Assembly: GCA_900542495.1 (NCBI GenBank)
Contig: UQNW01000001.1
Coordinates: 62,001 to 126,000, forward strand
Length of the DNA stretch: 64,000 nucleotides
Reading direction: 5' to 3'
Source of the DNA: an uncultured Roseburia sp.
GTDB lineage: Bacteria; Bacillota; Clostridia; Lachnospirales; Lachnospiraceae
Shown here: positions 52,032-61,780 of the stretch, in pieces
Position numbering within the stretch: the stretch's first letter is position 1
Layout of the letters: every line of letters begins with the position of its first letter
The notes under the pieces: generated by a model
What the model was told of the DNA's origin: nothing
Seen by the model: only the letters and a program-made list of their open reading frames with translations
Databases searched by the model: none
Program-made: the position numbers and the translations under genes

Positions 52032-53372
52032 TCATATGTGAGGGGACATGATTTTATGAACCTGTTCCATTAATTTTTCTTTGGTGTTAGCTTCCGGGTT
52101 TTCTAACACATACTCTAAAAGCTCTTTCAAAGTCTCGCCGATCACTTTTCCCGGCTTCATTCCGGCAGCGATCAGATCTGTTCCGGTCACTGCAAGCTCC
52201 TTAATGGAAAGACACTGCTTCTCTGCCATGATCTGGTTATAAACTGCTTCGTATTCCTTCAGATATTGTAATTTTTCCTCGCGCTCATATGTGCTCTGTG
52301 CCAGTGTATCTGCCCTTTTGACTGCAAAAAGTGCCGGATACTGATCCACGCCATTCCGGCAGACCGCTCTCCGGACCGCGCGTTCCTGCAATGGTGGATT
52401 ATCATCATGACATAAGATCAGACGGCACACCCGGTCTGTCGTGTCATTGTCAAACTTCAACCGGCGTAAAATCTTTTTTGCCATAAGGCTTCCCTCTTGC
52501 GGATGCCCGTAAAAATGATCCACACCGTCATCATCCGTTGTTCTGCACACCGGCTTTGCTACATCATGCAGTAACATTGTGATGCGCGCCACCTTATCCG
52601 GTTCTATCTCCATTAATGCATGCAGCGTATGCTCTCCCACCGAATAGCAGTGATGCGGGTTGTTCTGCGGTGTCCTCATCATCACATCAAACTCCGGAAG
52701 AAACACGGCGGTAAGTCCTGTCTCATAAGCTGTCCGCAGCTTGTCCGGATGCTTTGAAGTAAGAAGTTTTACCATTTCGATCTGAATACGTTCTGCACTT
52801 ACTTTTGCAATATTTGGTGCCAGAGAAACAATCGCTTCTCTTGTCGCATCCTCGATTGTAAAACCAAGCTGCGCCGCAAACCGCACTGCACGCAGCATAC
52901 GGAGTGCATCCTCCGTAAAACGTTCCACTGCAACTCCGACGCAGCGGATCACGCCGCGCTCTAAATCTCCCACACCGTCAAACGCATCCACAAGTCCGTC
53001 CTTGTCATTGTATGCCATGGCATTGATCGTAAAATCACGGCGTTTCAAATCCTCTAACAGATTCGATGTAAACTGCACTTCCTTTGGATGTCTTGCATCC
53101 TCATATTCCCCGTCGATCCGGTACGTGGTCACCTCAAATCCCTCATGGTCGATCATGACTGTGACCGTTCCATGCTGGATTCCTGTATCGATCGTGTGGT
53201 GGAATAACGCTTTTACCTGTTCCGGTTTTGCCGATGTAGTAATGTCCCAGTCCATGGGAATCCTGCCAATCATCGTATCCCGGACGCACCCTCCCACAGC
53301 ATAAGCCTCAAAGCCCTGCTCTGCCAGCGTGTCGATAATATAAGTTACTTTCTCAGGTAAAACGATTTTCAT
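52032..53372 (-). CDS. cca: CCA-adding tRNA nucleotidyltransferase
   Basis: This 446-residue class II nucleotidyltransferase has a head domain GGCVRDTMIGRIPMDWDITT (catalytic DxD). TGIQHGTVTVMIDHEGFEVTTY and RRDFTINAMAYN follow. An HD domain (HTLHALMEIEP, MLLHDVAKP) is present in the C-terminal half. It adds CCA to tRNA 3' ends; the two tRNAs in this window lack encoded CCA. The ATG overlaps the diguanylate cyclase stop by four bases (ATGA). Confidence 0.93.
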   Translation of the reverse strand: MKIVLPEKVTYIIDTLAEQGFEAYAVGGCVRDTMIGRIPMDWDITTSAKPEQVKALFHHTIDTGIQHGTVTVMIDHEGFEVTTYRIDGEYEDARHPKEVQFTSNLLEDLKRRDFTINAMAYNDKDGLVDAFDGVGDLERGVIRCVGVAVERFTEDALRMLRAVRFAAQLGFTIEDATREAIVSLAPNIAKVSAERIQIEMVKLLTSKHPDKLRTAYETGLTAVFLPEFDVMMRTPQNNPHHCYSVGEHTLHALMEIEPDKVARITMLLHDVAKPVCRTTDDDGVDHFYGHPQEGSLMAKKILRRLKFDNDTTDRVCRLILCHDDNPPLQERAVRRAVCRNGVDQYPALFAVKRADTLAQSTYEREEKLQYLKEYEAVYNQIMAEKQCLSIKELAVTGTDLIAAGMKPGKVIGETLKELLEYVLENPEANTKEKLMEQVHKIMSPHI

Positions 53373-56300
53373 ATACGATAAGTTCCTTTTGTCGTTGTTT
53401 TAATCGAATACAACAGATCATCTGCTTTCTTGATCATCTCTGTCATATCATCTTCCGTACAGATATGGTCTCCGGCTGCAATACCAATGGAGCAGGAAAT
53501 CTGGTGTTTTTTGTCAATCGAAAAACTCTGTCCGAGCCGCTTGCTGATCTCCGCAGAAAATCCGTCTGATTCCTCAAGCTTGTGATAAATCTGCTCTGCT
53601 TTTTCCGTAAAGACCTGTTTATCATCCGTGTAAAGGAAAATCAGAAATTCATCCCCGCCATAACGGCAGACGAATCCGTCCTCTCCGCACACTTCCTTAA
53701 AAATGTCTGCCATTTTCACAAGAACAAAATCACCCACATCATGTCCGTATGTATCATTATAATGTTTGAAATTATCCAGGTCAATAAACATTAAGCCAAG
53801 CTTCGGCTCTCTTTTTCCACCTGAGATTTCCTGCAAAAGTTCATCTAACTTCCGGTAGAATCCCTCACGGTTGAAAATGCCGGTCAGCTGATCGGTCACT
53901 GCGGACAGATACAGCTTTGTATTCATCTCATAAATCTTATCATAGGCGTCAAGACGATTTAACGCATACCGCACCTCGCGGAAGAGAAGCTGGTAAAAGT
54001 TCAGATCATCCTCATCTAACATATAACGGTTCACGGACGAATGCCAGTTGTCTTTCATCAACACATAAGTAATGAAAATATTCTCAATCTTCGCATTATT
54101 AAAAAATGGAATCGCCACCATGGAGCACACATCATCATCCCCGAAAATAGAGGTGATATCCTGATGTTCCGAATAATTACTGCTGATCTTCGAAACCACA
54201 AATCCACTCGTATTTTTGCGCATGGATTTCTCCATGATCTTCATGATCTCCGGCGTGATCTCTTTTTCTGTGTCATTGTAAAGCACCTGCGGCGTACGCT
54301 CGTTATAGCGGATATAAACTGCCCGGTCGACATCAAAATGATTTAAAAATGTCTTCATGACCATGTCGAGCATCTCTTTGGCTGAAATGCCATTCACGTC
54401 GATCAGCTTCTGCCAGATTGAGATAAAATCAAGCTGTTCCTTCTTGCTCTTATAAGCCCGCTCCACACTTTCCTGTTTTAACAGTTCCTCGATCTCCCTG
54501 CTGGAAAGTTCCTCGCAGTCGTCGTCATCCACCGGTGGCAGAAGATCTTTCATATCCCCTGCATACTCATGGAACATGATCTGGTGTGTCTCCTCATACT
54601 GTTTTAAAATGAACTTCTCCTGCTCATAGAGGATATCCCTGCCTGCATCCTTAAAACATTCCATTCTGCTCCTGCGAAACAGCGCATAACTGAAAAACTG
54701 GTTTCCTTCCGCTCTTTTCAGATAAATCTCTGCCTGTCCGTAAAGCTTTAATGCTTCCTCGTTATCTCCGTCGTACCGCGCCAGCAGTGCCTTGGAAAAT
54801 GTATACAAAAACATATCATCATCCGCTTTTGCATAGTCGTGTACGGTTGCAAGATTGTTCTCTGTCTTTTCTTTTTCAAAAATATAATTTAAAAACTGGC
54901 GGCAGCTATATAAATACCGCTCACAGTTAAAACGGTTTCCCTGCAAAATGGAAACTAACGCAAACAGTCCGTACAGCTTGGAAAGATTGCAGACACGCAG
55001 GCTGTTCAGATGAAGCTTTTCAATCGCTTTCATGCACTGTGTGAGGTATTCCTGCGCTTTTTCATACTGCCCGAGCATAATGCAGTTCAAAGACATATTA
55101 TAATGTACCTCTGCAATATCCTCCGGCTTTCTTAGTTTACATAATATCTTAATTGCTTTGTTGTAATAACTCTGGGCTTTTTCATTTTCTCCCATTGCAC
55201 ACAAATTATACGCAATACCGGAATAAATCCTTCCGCCCTCGACACTGTCGACATTCTTCATTGCCTCATAGGTGCGGATCGAATACAGAAGCGATACCTC
55301 ATACTCTCCATTCGTGGACGCGATCATAATATTTTTCCGGTAAGCAATGCTCATCAACTGCTCATTTCCGATTTCTTTTGCAATTGCAACCCCCTTGGAA
55401 AAGTAAATCAGAAATGCCTCGGAGCGGTATGCTTTCGCCACGATCTCCGGCTTATTGTCATAGGCATAAATGTAAATGTGCGCCAGATGATTTTTATAAT
55501 GGTAGGCATTCAGCCGCTCGATCAGCTTGTCACTGATCTCGATATCCTGTGCACAGAAAAAGATATTACACCAGCCGGACATCTGGATCTGCGCTTTTAA
55601 AAGTTCCGCACGGAACATCAGAAAATCATCATCAAGCGCTACGCCACATTCACCCGCTTTTTTTGCAAATGTCATGGCTTCCTCTAATTTTCCAAGATAC
55701 ATGTAAGAAGTTGCCACCCAGAAGTTATAATAAAAAGAACCTTCTTTTTCCTGATCCTGCAATTTTTCCAGATCCTCGCAGGACTCTAACGCCTTGGCAA
55801 TATCCCTCTGTAAAATCGAAACCATGATCTGTAACAGCAGCAACTGATAATATTTTTTCTTTGAGATCGTAAAATTATCAAACTTGATCCGGCGCTCAAT
55901 CTTGCTCAAATGATGATCCGCCTGGTCAAAATCCAAAAAGTACACCAGATTATTCAGCTTCCGGTATCCTTCCTCACTCTCATAATCAGAGTAATAAACC
56001 AGAACATCCGATTCTTTTTTCTTATTTGCATTTCCGATATGGAACACCATGTTCCGGTCATCCATGCTCTCACAGATTGCATCCCACTCCTCATGCACAA
56101 ATTCTGGAATGGACTGCACATCATTGACACCTAACACGATTCCGATGTTTTTATTCTTTGTGTGAAGCAGCTGGTTGGTAAGCTGCATCGTGCTTTTCGA
56201 AGCAAGCTGAAAACGGTTTAACACAATGACAATCGGGCAGATCTCCGATAATTTCCGGATCATTGTCACGATAGAATTATTCATCCGTTCCTGCTCGTAC

Positions 56301-56668
56301 TCGACTTCATCAATCAGTATCTGCTCTGTCCGCTGACAAAATCCGGTCTCGAAATAGCTTTCAAACACAGGTCTCTGCAATTTATAAACGTCACATTCCT
56401 CCATGAATTCTTCTAACGTACCGCTTCCATACTTGTGAAACATCTGCCGGATCAGCGCAAGATACGGCTCATATGCCTCTGCGACCCGGTTGTAGGAAAA
56501 CTCATGACAGGTAAAAAAGATATCCGGCTGCTCTTTGTAATGATTCACGCTCTCCAAATCCCAAATGGAAAAGTCATTGCTGTAACGGACAAGAATACTG
56601 TTGTGTTCAACATTTCCGATGCCGCTTACGACCTGTTCAATAACCCCATTATAATGCTTCTCTATCAT
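53369..56668 (-). CDS. Degenerate-ATPase / TPR / GAF / GGDEF diguanylate cyclase
   Basis: This is a 1099-residue soluble protein. Residues ~1-240 resemble a STAND/AAA_16 ATPase without a P-loop; only a Walker-B-like strand (CPIVIVLNRFQLASKSTMQL) is seen. Residues ~250-720 are helical TPR-like repeats (e.g. AYNLCAMGENEKAQSYYNKA, AEVHYNMSLNCIMLGQYEKA). A GAF-like domain (about 760-920) precedes a GGDEF domain with intact RYGGDEF near 1002-1008. The RxxD inhibitory site is absent (CGED). It should make c-di-GMP in response to a protein or small-molecule cue. It lies between a chemoreceptor and the CCA-adding enzyme, and is coupled to the latter. Confidence 0.85.
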   Translation of the reverse strand: MIEKHYNGVIEQVVSGIGNVEHNSILVRYSNDFSIWDLESVNHYKEQPDIFFTCHEFSYNRVAEAYEPYLALIRQMFHKYGSGTLEEFMEECDVYKLQRPVFESYFETGFCQRTEQILIDEVEYEQERMNNSIVTMIRKLSEICPIVIVLNRFQLASKSTMQLTNQLLHTKNKNIGIVLGVNDVQSIPEFVHEEWDAICESMDDRNMVFHIGNANKKKESDVLVYYSDYESEEGYRKLNNLVYFLDFDQADHHLSKIERRIKFDNFTISKKKYYQLLLLQIMVSILQRDIAKALESCEDLEKLQDQEKEGSFYYNFWVATSYMYLGKLEEAMTFAKKAGECGVALDDDFLMFRAELLKAQIQMSGWCNIFFCAQDIEISDKLIERLNAYHYKNHLAHIYIYAYDNKPEIVAKAYRSEAFLIYFSKGVAIAKEIGNEQLMSIAYRKNIMIASTNGEYEVSLLYSIRTYEAMKNVDSVEGGRIYSGIAYNLCAMGENEKAQSYYNKAIKILCKLRKPEDIAEVHYNMSLNCIMLGQYEKAQEYLTQCMKAIEKLHLNSLRVCNLSKLYGLFALVSILQGNRFNCERYLYSCRQFLNYIFEKEKTENNLATVHDYAKADDDMFLYTFSKALLARYDGDNEEALKLYGQAEIYLKRAEGNQFFSYALFRRSRMECFKDAGRDILYEQEKFILKQYEETHQIMFHEYAGDMKDLLPPVDDDDCEELSSREIEELLKQESVERAYKSKKEQLDFISIWQKLIDVNGISAKEMLDMVMKTFLNHFDVDRAVYIRYNERTPQVLYNDTEKEITPEIMKIMEKSMRKNTSGFVVSKISSNYSEHQDITSIFGDDDVCSMVAIPFFNNAKIENIFITYVLMKDNWHSSVNRYMLDEDDLNFYQLLFREVRYALNRLDAYDKIYEMNTKLYLSAVTDQLTGIFNREGFYRKLDELLQEISGGKREPKLGLMFIDLDNFKHYNDTYGHDVGDFVLVKMADIFKEVCGEDGFVCRYGGDEFLIFLYTDDKQVFTEKAEQIYHKLEESDGFSAEISKRLGQSFSIDKKHQISCSIGIAAGDHICTEDDMTEMIKKADDLLYSIKTTTKGTYRI

Positions 56669-56711
56669 ACGATCCCCTTTTGTTTAAAACTTCCCTTAAG
56701 TCTTATTCTCG

Positions 56712-58490
56712 TCAGACAATAAAGCGCTCTACATTTTTCTGTAATTTTTCAGCAGAACGGTAAGCAGTCTCTGCTTTCTGTTTGATTGTCTCTGCCTCCT
56801 GCACGACATTTCCTACTTTTTCTGCAATATCTGTTGTGCCGGTTGCTCCTTCTGTAGCTGTCTTGCTGACATCTGAAATAGCGTCCATAACTCCATTAAT
56901 GGAAGCTAATAATTGTTCTGAGGATGCGGAGAAATCTGTTACCAGAGAATCCACATTGACAGCATCACTGTTATAGGAATTTGCCATTTCTGCGAATCCG
57001 CCAAGGCTCTCTACGACATCATTTCCAACAAATTCGAGCAGGCGCTCTGCATCTTTGGCAAGATTATCAACCGCTGCTGTGACATTTTCTGTCACTTCCT
57101 GAATATGCGAAACGGCGTCTTTGGACTGCTCTGCCAACACACGGATGTTATCTGCAACAACCGCAAATCCCTTTCCTGCCTCTCCTGCCCTTGCTGCCTC
57201 GATAGAAGCATTTAAAGCAAGCAGGTTTGTCTGTCCTGTAATATCCATAATTGATTTTGCAAGAACGTTGATCTGATCTACTACCTTAATATCATCCAGC
57301 GCTTTTGTCAGGCTGACATTAATCTCCTCATGGATAGATCTCGTCCGTCTGTCATTTGCATCTGTATCTTTTTTGATCTTCACAGCACGATCCCGGATAG
57401 AGTCTGCCTCTGTTGCACCGTCCTGTGATCTCTCTGCAATACTCTTAGCTGCGCTCTCAATCTCATGTGACATTGCATTCATCTCTTCGGATGAAGCTGC
57501 TGTCTCCTCCATGCCTGCTGCAAGTTCCTCTGTTGTTGCAGATACATTCTCAATCTGATCATCCAAAGCCTGAAGACTTGTATCAATCTCCTGCACCATG
57601 CCGGTGATCTCTAATGCCTCGGATTTTACCTCTCCGATCAGTTCATTCATCTCGGCACGCATTTTTTCAAGGGAATCTGCAAGCTGTCCGAAATCATCTT
57701 TTCGTTTTAACAGATTCTGTTCAAATTCTTTTGAGAAATCTCCCTGTGCCATTTCATTGATATGGGTAAGACTTCTCTTTAATGGTTTTACAACACTGAC
57801 TGTGATCATGGTCAGCACTAAGATCAGTATCACTTCCATGACAACTGCGATTCCGATGACCATCATTCTGCTGTTAGACGCATAAGAGTTAAACTCTGTC
57901 TTTACTGCAAGTACCTCATCATCAATATCATCTGTATAATTTCCGGTTCCAAGCACCCATTCAAATGGCTCAAATGCTTTGCTATATGCACGCTTTGGAG
58001 AGGACTCTGTCTCTCCTTCCCTTGGGAACACATAATCTGTGAAGCCGCCGTCTTCCTGCTTTCCGGCACTGATGATTGCCTGAATATATGCAAAGCCATT
58101 CGTGTCAACTGCATCCATACGGTTCGTTCCCTCGGTGTCATTTCCAAGCAGAACCACATTCGTTCCGTCATAGGTATCTACCCAGAAATATCCGTTATTA
58201 CCATAGCGCAGATCGCGGATCTGGTCTGCCGCGAGTTTTTTTGCCTCCTCGAGTGTATACTCTCCGGCTTCATACTGATTGTAAATGCCCTGACAGAGTG
58301 AAATAACATTGTCTACCTGTGACTTGATCTGTTCATCATAAGAAGAACGCATGTCGTTCTCAATAATGTTCAATGCGTTATCTCCAAGTCCTGACAGACT
58401 TGTATTAGAAACGATCGAGCACAAAGCCAGTGCCACCAGTGCGATCAGCATTACGATAATTAATTTTGTTCTTACTTTTATGTTGTTCAT
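56712..58490 (-). CDS. Methyl-accepting chemotaxis protein with single-Cache sensor
   Basis: This 592-residue chemoreceptor has TM helices at about 9-28 and 208-232. Between them is an sCache_2-type domain (RYGNNGYFWVDTYDGTNVVL, GTNRMDAVDTNGFAYIQ, FEWVLGTGNYTDDID). A HAMP domain (SVVKPLKRSLTHINEMAQGDF) leads to a signalling hairpin with tip DITGQTNLLALNASIEAA. Such Cache domains often bind small organic acids; the ligand is unknown. ATG follows GGGGAGGTACGTGT. The diguanylate cyclase gene begins 43 bp downstream and may be co-transcribed. Confidence 0.94.
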   Translation of the reverse strand: MNNIKVRTKLIIVMLIALVALALCSIVSNTSLSGLGDNALNIIENDMRSSYDEQIKSQVDNVISLCQGIYNQYEAGEYTLEEAKKLAADQIRDLRYGNNGYFWVDTYDGTNVVLLGNDTEGTNRMDAVDTNGFAYIQAIISAGKQEDGGFTDYVFPREGETESSPKRAYSKAFEPFEWVLGTGNYTDDIDDEVLAVKTEFNSYASNSRMMVIGIAVVMEVILILVLTMITVSVVKPLKRSLTHINEMAQGDFSKEFEQNLLKRKDDFGQLADSLEKMRAEMNELIGEVKSEALEITGMVQEIDTSLQALDDQIENVSATTEELAAGMEETAASSEEMNAMSHEIESAAKSIAERSQDGATEADSIRDRAVKIKKDTDANDRRTRSIHEEINVSLTKALDDIKVVDQINVLAKSIMDITGQTNLLALNASIEAARAGEAGKGFAVVADNIRVLAEQSKDAVSHIQEVTENVTAAVDNLAKDAERLLEFVGNDVVESLGGFAEMANSYNSDAVNVDSLVTDFSASSEQLLASINGVMDAISDVSKTATEGATGTTDIAEKVGNVVQEAETIKQKAETAYRSAEKLQKNVERFIV

Positions 58491-58520
58491 ACACGTACCT
58501 CCCCAATCTTTTGTTTTTAG

Positions 58521-58562
58521 GTGATTGTGAAACTCTGATTTAGGTTGTGTTTCGCAATTGCC
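58521..58562 (-). promoter_or_regulatory. Hairpin in the second chemoreceptor leader (recurrent element)
   Basis: On the minus strand GGCAATTGCGAAAC is followed after 15 nt by GTTTCACAATCACC. GAAAC/GTTTC and ATTG/CAAT pair. It matches the amylase and PEGA leader elements at GGYAAYNGCGAAAC and GAGTTTCAYAAT. Confidence 0.5.
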
Positions 58563-58715
58563 AAGCTTTTTGTACGAACGAATTTAAACTATACTTGTAT
58601 TTTAGCACATTGTGTTTTTTTTGCTACTGTAATTTCGACTTTTTTCGTGTTTTTTCTTGTAAAATCTGTTCCTCTCATCTTTATTGATTCAGCTTTCTTC
58701 CATAACCTTAAAAAG

Positions 58716-58735
58716 AAAAAACGCAAGCGTTTTTT
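58716..58735 (-). terminator. Terminator of the pseudouridine synthase gene
   Basis: AAAAAACGC / GCGTTTTTT with a 2-nt loop is followed by T-rich sequence on the minus strand. A second GCGTTTTT lies nearby at 58743. It lies 17 bp after the stop codon. Confidence 0.65.
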
Positions 58736-58751
58736 CATCCATGCGTTTTTC

Positions 58752-59402
58752 TTAGATTTGAAATGGATTTGGAATTTCAAATTCAGCTTTTTTATGTGTT
58801 TTCGGATGTTTAAATCCGATTTTGTAAGAGCAGAGTGCAAGCCCGTTTCCACTTCGCGCCATTGCCTCTTTAAAATTATACTTTGCATCCCCCACGATCG
58901 GGATTCCGGCATTCGCTAACTGCACCCGGATCTGGTGGTGCCGTCCGGTATCCAGCTGTATCCGAAGGATTGCGTTCGTTTTGTTCTGTTCGAGTACTTC
59001 ATAATTCAGTCTGGCAAGCTTCGCTCCCTCTGTGCTTTTGCTCACAACTTTGGATGTGTTGGTTTTTCCGTCCCGGAGCAGATAATCCTCCAATGTATCT
59101 TTTTTCTTCTCCGGGACTCCGTCTGTCACTGCATAGTAAAATTTATCTGCCAGCTTCGTCTGCACCTGACGGTTTAAATCTGCCGCAGCCTCTTTCGTCT
59201 TTGCAAAAACCATTACGCCTCGCACAGGCTGATCCAGTCTGTGTACCACGCCGATATAAGGCGGCTCGCCCCTGGCTGACCGGTAATTTTTCAAAAGGCT
59301 TTCCATATCAGCCTGTCCTAACCGTTTTGTCTGGGTTGCAACCCCAGCTGGTTTTTCACAAACGATCAGGCTTTCGTCCTCATATAAAATGTTAAGGTTC
59401 AT
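58752..59402 (-). CDS. RluA-family pseudouridine synthase
   Basis: This 216-residue enzyme lacks an S4 domain. The catalytic motif reads VVHRLDQPVRGVMVFAKT, with the nucleophile Asp kept but PV in place of the usual PTSG-type sequence. Family motifs LKNY, KFYYAV, LDTGRHHQIRVQLANAGIPIVGD and LALCSYKIGFKHP follow. It would modify uridine in rRNA or tRNA; the target cannot be deduced. The length is typical of the short RluA-like proteins in Clostridia. Confidence 0.88.
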   Translation of the reverse strand: MNLNILYEDESLIVCEKPAGVATQTKRLGQADMESLLKNYRSARGEPPYIGVVHRLDQPVRGVMVFAKTKEAAADLNRQVQTKLADKFYYAVTDGVPEKKKDTLEDYLLRDGKTNTSKVVSKSTEGAKLARLNYEVLEQNKTNAILRIQLDTGRHHQIRVQLANAGIPIVGDAKYNFKEAMARSGNGLALCSYKIGFKHPKTHKKAEFEIPNPFQI

Positions 59403-59834
59403 GTATGATGATCTCCTTTGCTATTCTATGGCATTTCTGCTGTTTTTATCTGCTTTGGTTCATTGTAGCATGATTCTTTTGTTTGAGCTACTGGTGCGGA
59501 GATTTGAATTAATTCTTTTATTGATTTTTTAGTGCTCATAATATTTAAAAGTTTGCTATTTTCTCCATTGCATTTTCTGATGTTGGTATGATACAATATC
59601 CCAAAGCATATTTTACAAAATCTTTGTGGCTTAAGAGTCATCTGTAATCTAGAAAGCTTTCGGTCAACCGACAATGACCGGGGCAGTTCATTTCGTATCT
59701 ATGCTTTTATTACCCATTAACCAATTTAAAAGCAGGAGACGGATGAAAAATATTTTTACAATGCTCTATTCTCCTGCCGGAGGCATGATGCATTTATGCG
59801 CATCTGCCGTCCACCGTGATAAGGAGGAAAGCCT
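59403..59834. other. Gene-free stretch with inverted repeats
   Basis: I see no convincing gene here. Minor features are GCAGGAGA (59732-59739) pairing with TCTCCTGC (59770-59777) and a GATGCATTTATGCGCATC partial palindrome. These are just upstream of the decayed Rpn-family gene and may be remnants around it. Confidence 0.4.
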
Positions 59835-60510
59835 ATGGCAATGCGACCACAAGATCATTACAAATCAACCACAGCAGGAACAGTTTCTGCAAATCGTAAC
59901 TACAAAGATACTGTTTTCCGGATGTTATTTTCAGACAAAAAGAATCTGCTCTCGCTTTATGATACCTGCTCCTAATTTTATTGAGTTTTATAATGGTTCT
60001 GATCCGGTTTGCGATGTTTTTGAGCACAAACTTTCCTCTGCTTTTGAACATCTGTCGGGCGAGCCAAAACTGGAACTGATTGTAACTGTCTTAAATATCA
60101 ATGAAGGTCACAATGCCCTTCTTATGGAACATTGCAAAACATTAAGGGAATATGCGCAATATGTTGCAAAGGTGCGAAAACACACAGCCGACCTGTCTCT
60201 GAACGAGGCAGTGGAACGTGCTGTTGATGAATGTATCAAAGAAAATATTCTTGCGGATTTTCTTCGAAAGAACCGCGCGGAGGTTATCAGTATGAGTATA
60301 TTTGAGTATGACAAGGAAGAAGAAGAAAAGAAACTTCGGAAAGCGGAGTATGAAGCTGGCGTTGAAGCTGGCGAAAAAAGTGGAATTCAAAAAGGCGTCC
60401 TTAATACTGCACGTCATCTATTGGAACTTAACCTACTGTCTTTAGAGAATATTTCTCGTGCTACTGGTCTGTCAATCGATGAATTAAAAAAAGCTACAGC
60501 AATAGCTTAG
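59835..60510 (+). pseudogene. Decayed Rpn/PD-(D/E)XK nuclease-family gene with internal deletion
   Basis: ATG 59835 behind AAGGAGGAAAGCC opens MAMRPQDHYKSTTAGTV, YKDTVFRMLFSDKKNLLSLYD, the normal start of the family, but meets TAA at 59973. In the next frame the text resumes at once with IPAPNFIEFYNG, LELIVTVLNIN, KTLREYAQYV, AVERAVDECIKENIL and a C-terminal coiled/HTH tail to 60510. The ~100-residue catalytic core (ENVIYM...EHQS region) that should lie between is missing. An internal deletion with frame change explains this. Intact relatives are transposase-like recombination-promoting nucleases common in Lachnospiraceae. Confidence 0.8.
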
Positions 60511-60513
60511 TAA

Positions 60514-60546
60514 AAGAAGCCCGCAAAAACTGCGAGCTTCTTTTTT
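60514..60546. terminator. Terminator of flagellin (bidirectional)
   Basis: AGAAGCCCGC / GCGAGCTTCT pair with one small internal mismatch around a 7-8 nt loop, with T runs on both sides (TTTTTT on plus, TTTTAC on minus). It starts 18 bp after the flagellin stop. Confidence 0.8.
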
Positions 60547-60563
60547 GTACAATTTTACACAAA

Positions 60564-61775
60564 TTACTGTAACAGAGAGAGTACACCCTGAGTAGACTGA
60601 TTAGCCTGTGCAAGCATAGACTGACCTGCCTGTGCAAGAATGTTGTTCTTGCTGTAGTTAACCATCTCTTCAGCCATATCTGTATCACGGATACGGGATT
60701 CTGCTGCTGTTGTGTTCTCTACAACGTTGTCTAAGTTGTCGATGGTATGCTCTAATCTGTTCTGAACAGCACCGAGAGCGGAACGCTGGGAAGAAACTTT
60801 TGCTACTGCCTCTGCAATACGGTCAATTGCTGCTGTAGCATCATCTTCTGTGTCAACTTTAAGACCTTTCACGCCAATTCCTGCTGCACTCATGGATTTA
60901 ATGTTGACTGCAATCTTATTATCTGCTGCTGAATCTGCTCCAACGTGAAGGTTAAAGGAAAGCTCACCATTTACGTCAAACTGTTCAATGTTTTTTGTTT
61001 TAGCATCTCCTGCTTTAATCGTAATAGCGTTTGCAACTGCACCTTTATCATTAACATAATAATTAGTTGCTGCTGTTCCATCTGCATTTTTTGAATTAGC
61101 TATCTGCTCTGCTGAAACTTCTTTTCCATTTACGTCGTATAATTTTGTTGCATACGCATAATCTTTTCCAGCTTCTGCTATATCAGCATCTGTCTGATCT
61201 CCAGCATTAGTTTCTGCCTTTGTATATACCTTATTTCCCTTTGCTAATTCTTCTTTAAGCTGGGCTTCGGTAAGTTTATTTTTTCCACCTTTTGCAAACA
61301 AGTCTGTAGCCATTGCATACGTACTCTTCATGAAGGAAGCCTTACTTGCAGTCTTTGTATCACCCTTTAACAGATAAATCTCATTGAACTTTGTTGTTTC
61401 TGATACACGATCAATTTCTGTTGCAAGCTGATCTATCTCATCCTGAATCGCCTGACGATCTGACTGTGCATTGGTTCCATTTGCAGACTGAACTGCTAAC
61501 TCATTCATTCTCTGCAACATAGAGTGAACTTCTGTCAAAGCACCCTCTGCTGTCTGAACTGCGGATACACCGTCCTGTGCGTTTGTGGAAGCCTGATCCA
61601 GACCTTTGATCTGTTTTCTCATTTTTTCAGAAATTGTTAATCCTGCTGCGTCATCTGCTGCACGGTTGATTCTGTAACCAGAAGATAACTTCTCTGTGGA
61701 CTTTGCCTGCTGTCCTGTTGTTACATTTAACATTCTGTTAGCGTTCATTGCCTGTAAATTGTGTTGTACTACCAT
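60564..61775 (-). CDS. hag: Flagellin
   Basis: This 403-residue filament protein has a D0/D1 N-terminal helical region (about 1-140: MVVQHNLQAMNANRMLN, KLSSGYRINRAADDAAGL, LQRMNELAVQ) and a variable Lys/Ala/Asp-rich centre (about 145-305). The C-terminal helix is NTTAAESRIRDTDMAEEM and QAGQSMLAQANQSTQGVLSLLQ. Residues 87-96 keep the LQRMNELAVQ patch that TLR5 recognises, with Arg89. The N-terminus starts VVQHN as in Lachnospiraceae flagellins. It lies 146 bp after csrA, with hairpins in the leader. The export and CsrA control are known for the family. Confidence 0.97.
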   Translation of the reverse strand: MVVQHNLQAMNANRMLNVTTGQQAKSTEKLSSGYRINRAADDAAGLTISEKMRKQIKGLDQASTNAQDGVSAVQTAEGALTEVHSMLQRMNELAVQSANGTNAQSDRQAIQDEIDQLATEIDRVSETTKFNEIYLLKGDTKTASKASFMKSTYAMATDLFAKGGKNKLTEAQLKEELAKGNKVYTKAETNAGDQTDADIAEAGKDYAYATKLYDVNGKEVSAEQIANSKNADGTAATNYYVNDKGAVANAITIKAGDAKTKNIEQFDVNGELSFNLHVGADSAADNKIAVNIKSMSAAGIGVKGLKVDTEDDATAAIDRIAEAVAKVSSQRSALGAVQNRLEHTIDNLDNVVENTTAAESRIRDTDMAEEMVNYSKNNILAQAGQSMLAQANQSTQGVLSLLQ

Positions 61776-61780
61776 AATAT

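Noticed and set aside
59426..59674. 82-codon minus-strand frame between the pseudouridine synthase and the Rpn relic
   Set aside because: No recognisable family or ribosome site; composition is not protein-like.
59674..59834. Start of the 278-codon plus-strand frame before the Rpn relic
   Set aside because: The true family start, with a good ribosome site, is ATG 59835 in another frame; the upstream part is read-through of non-coding DNA.
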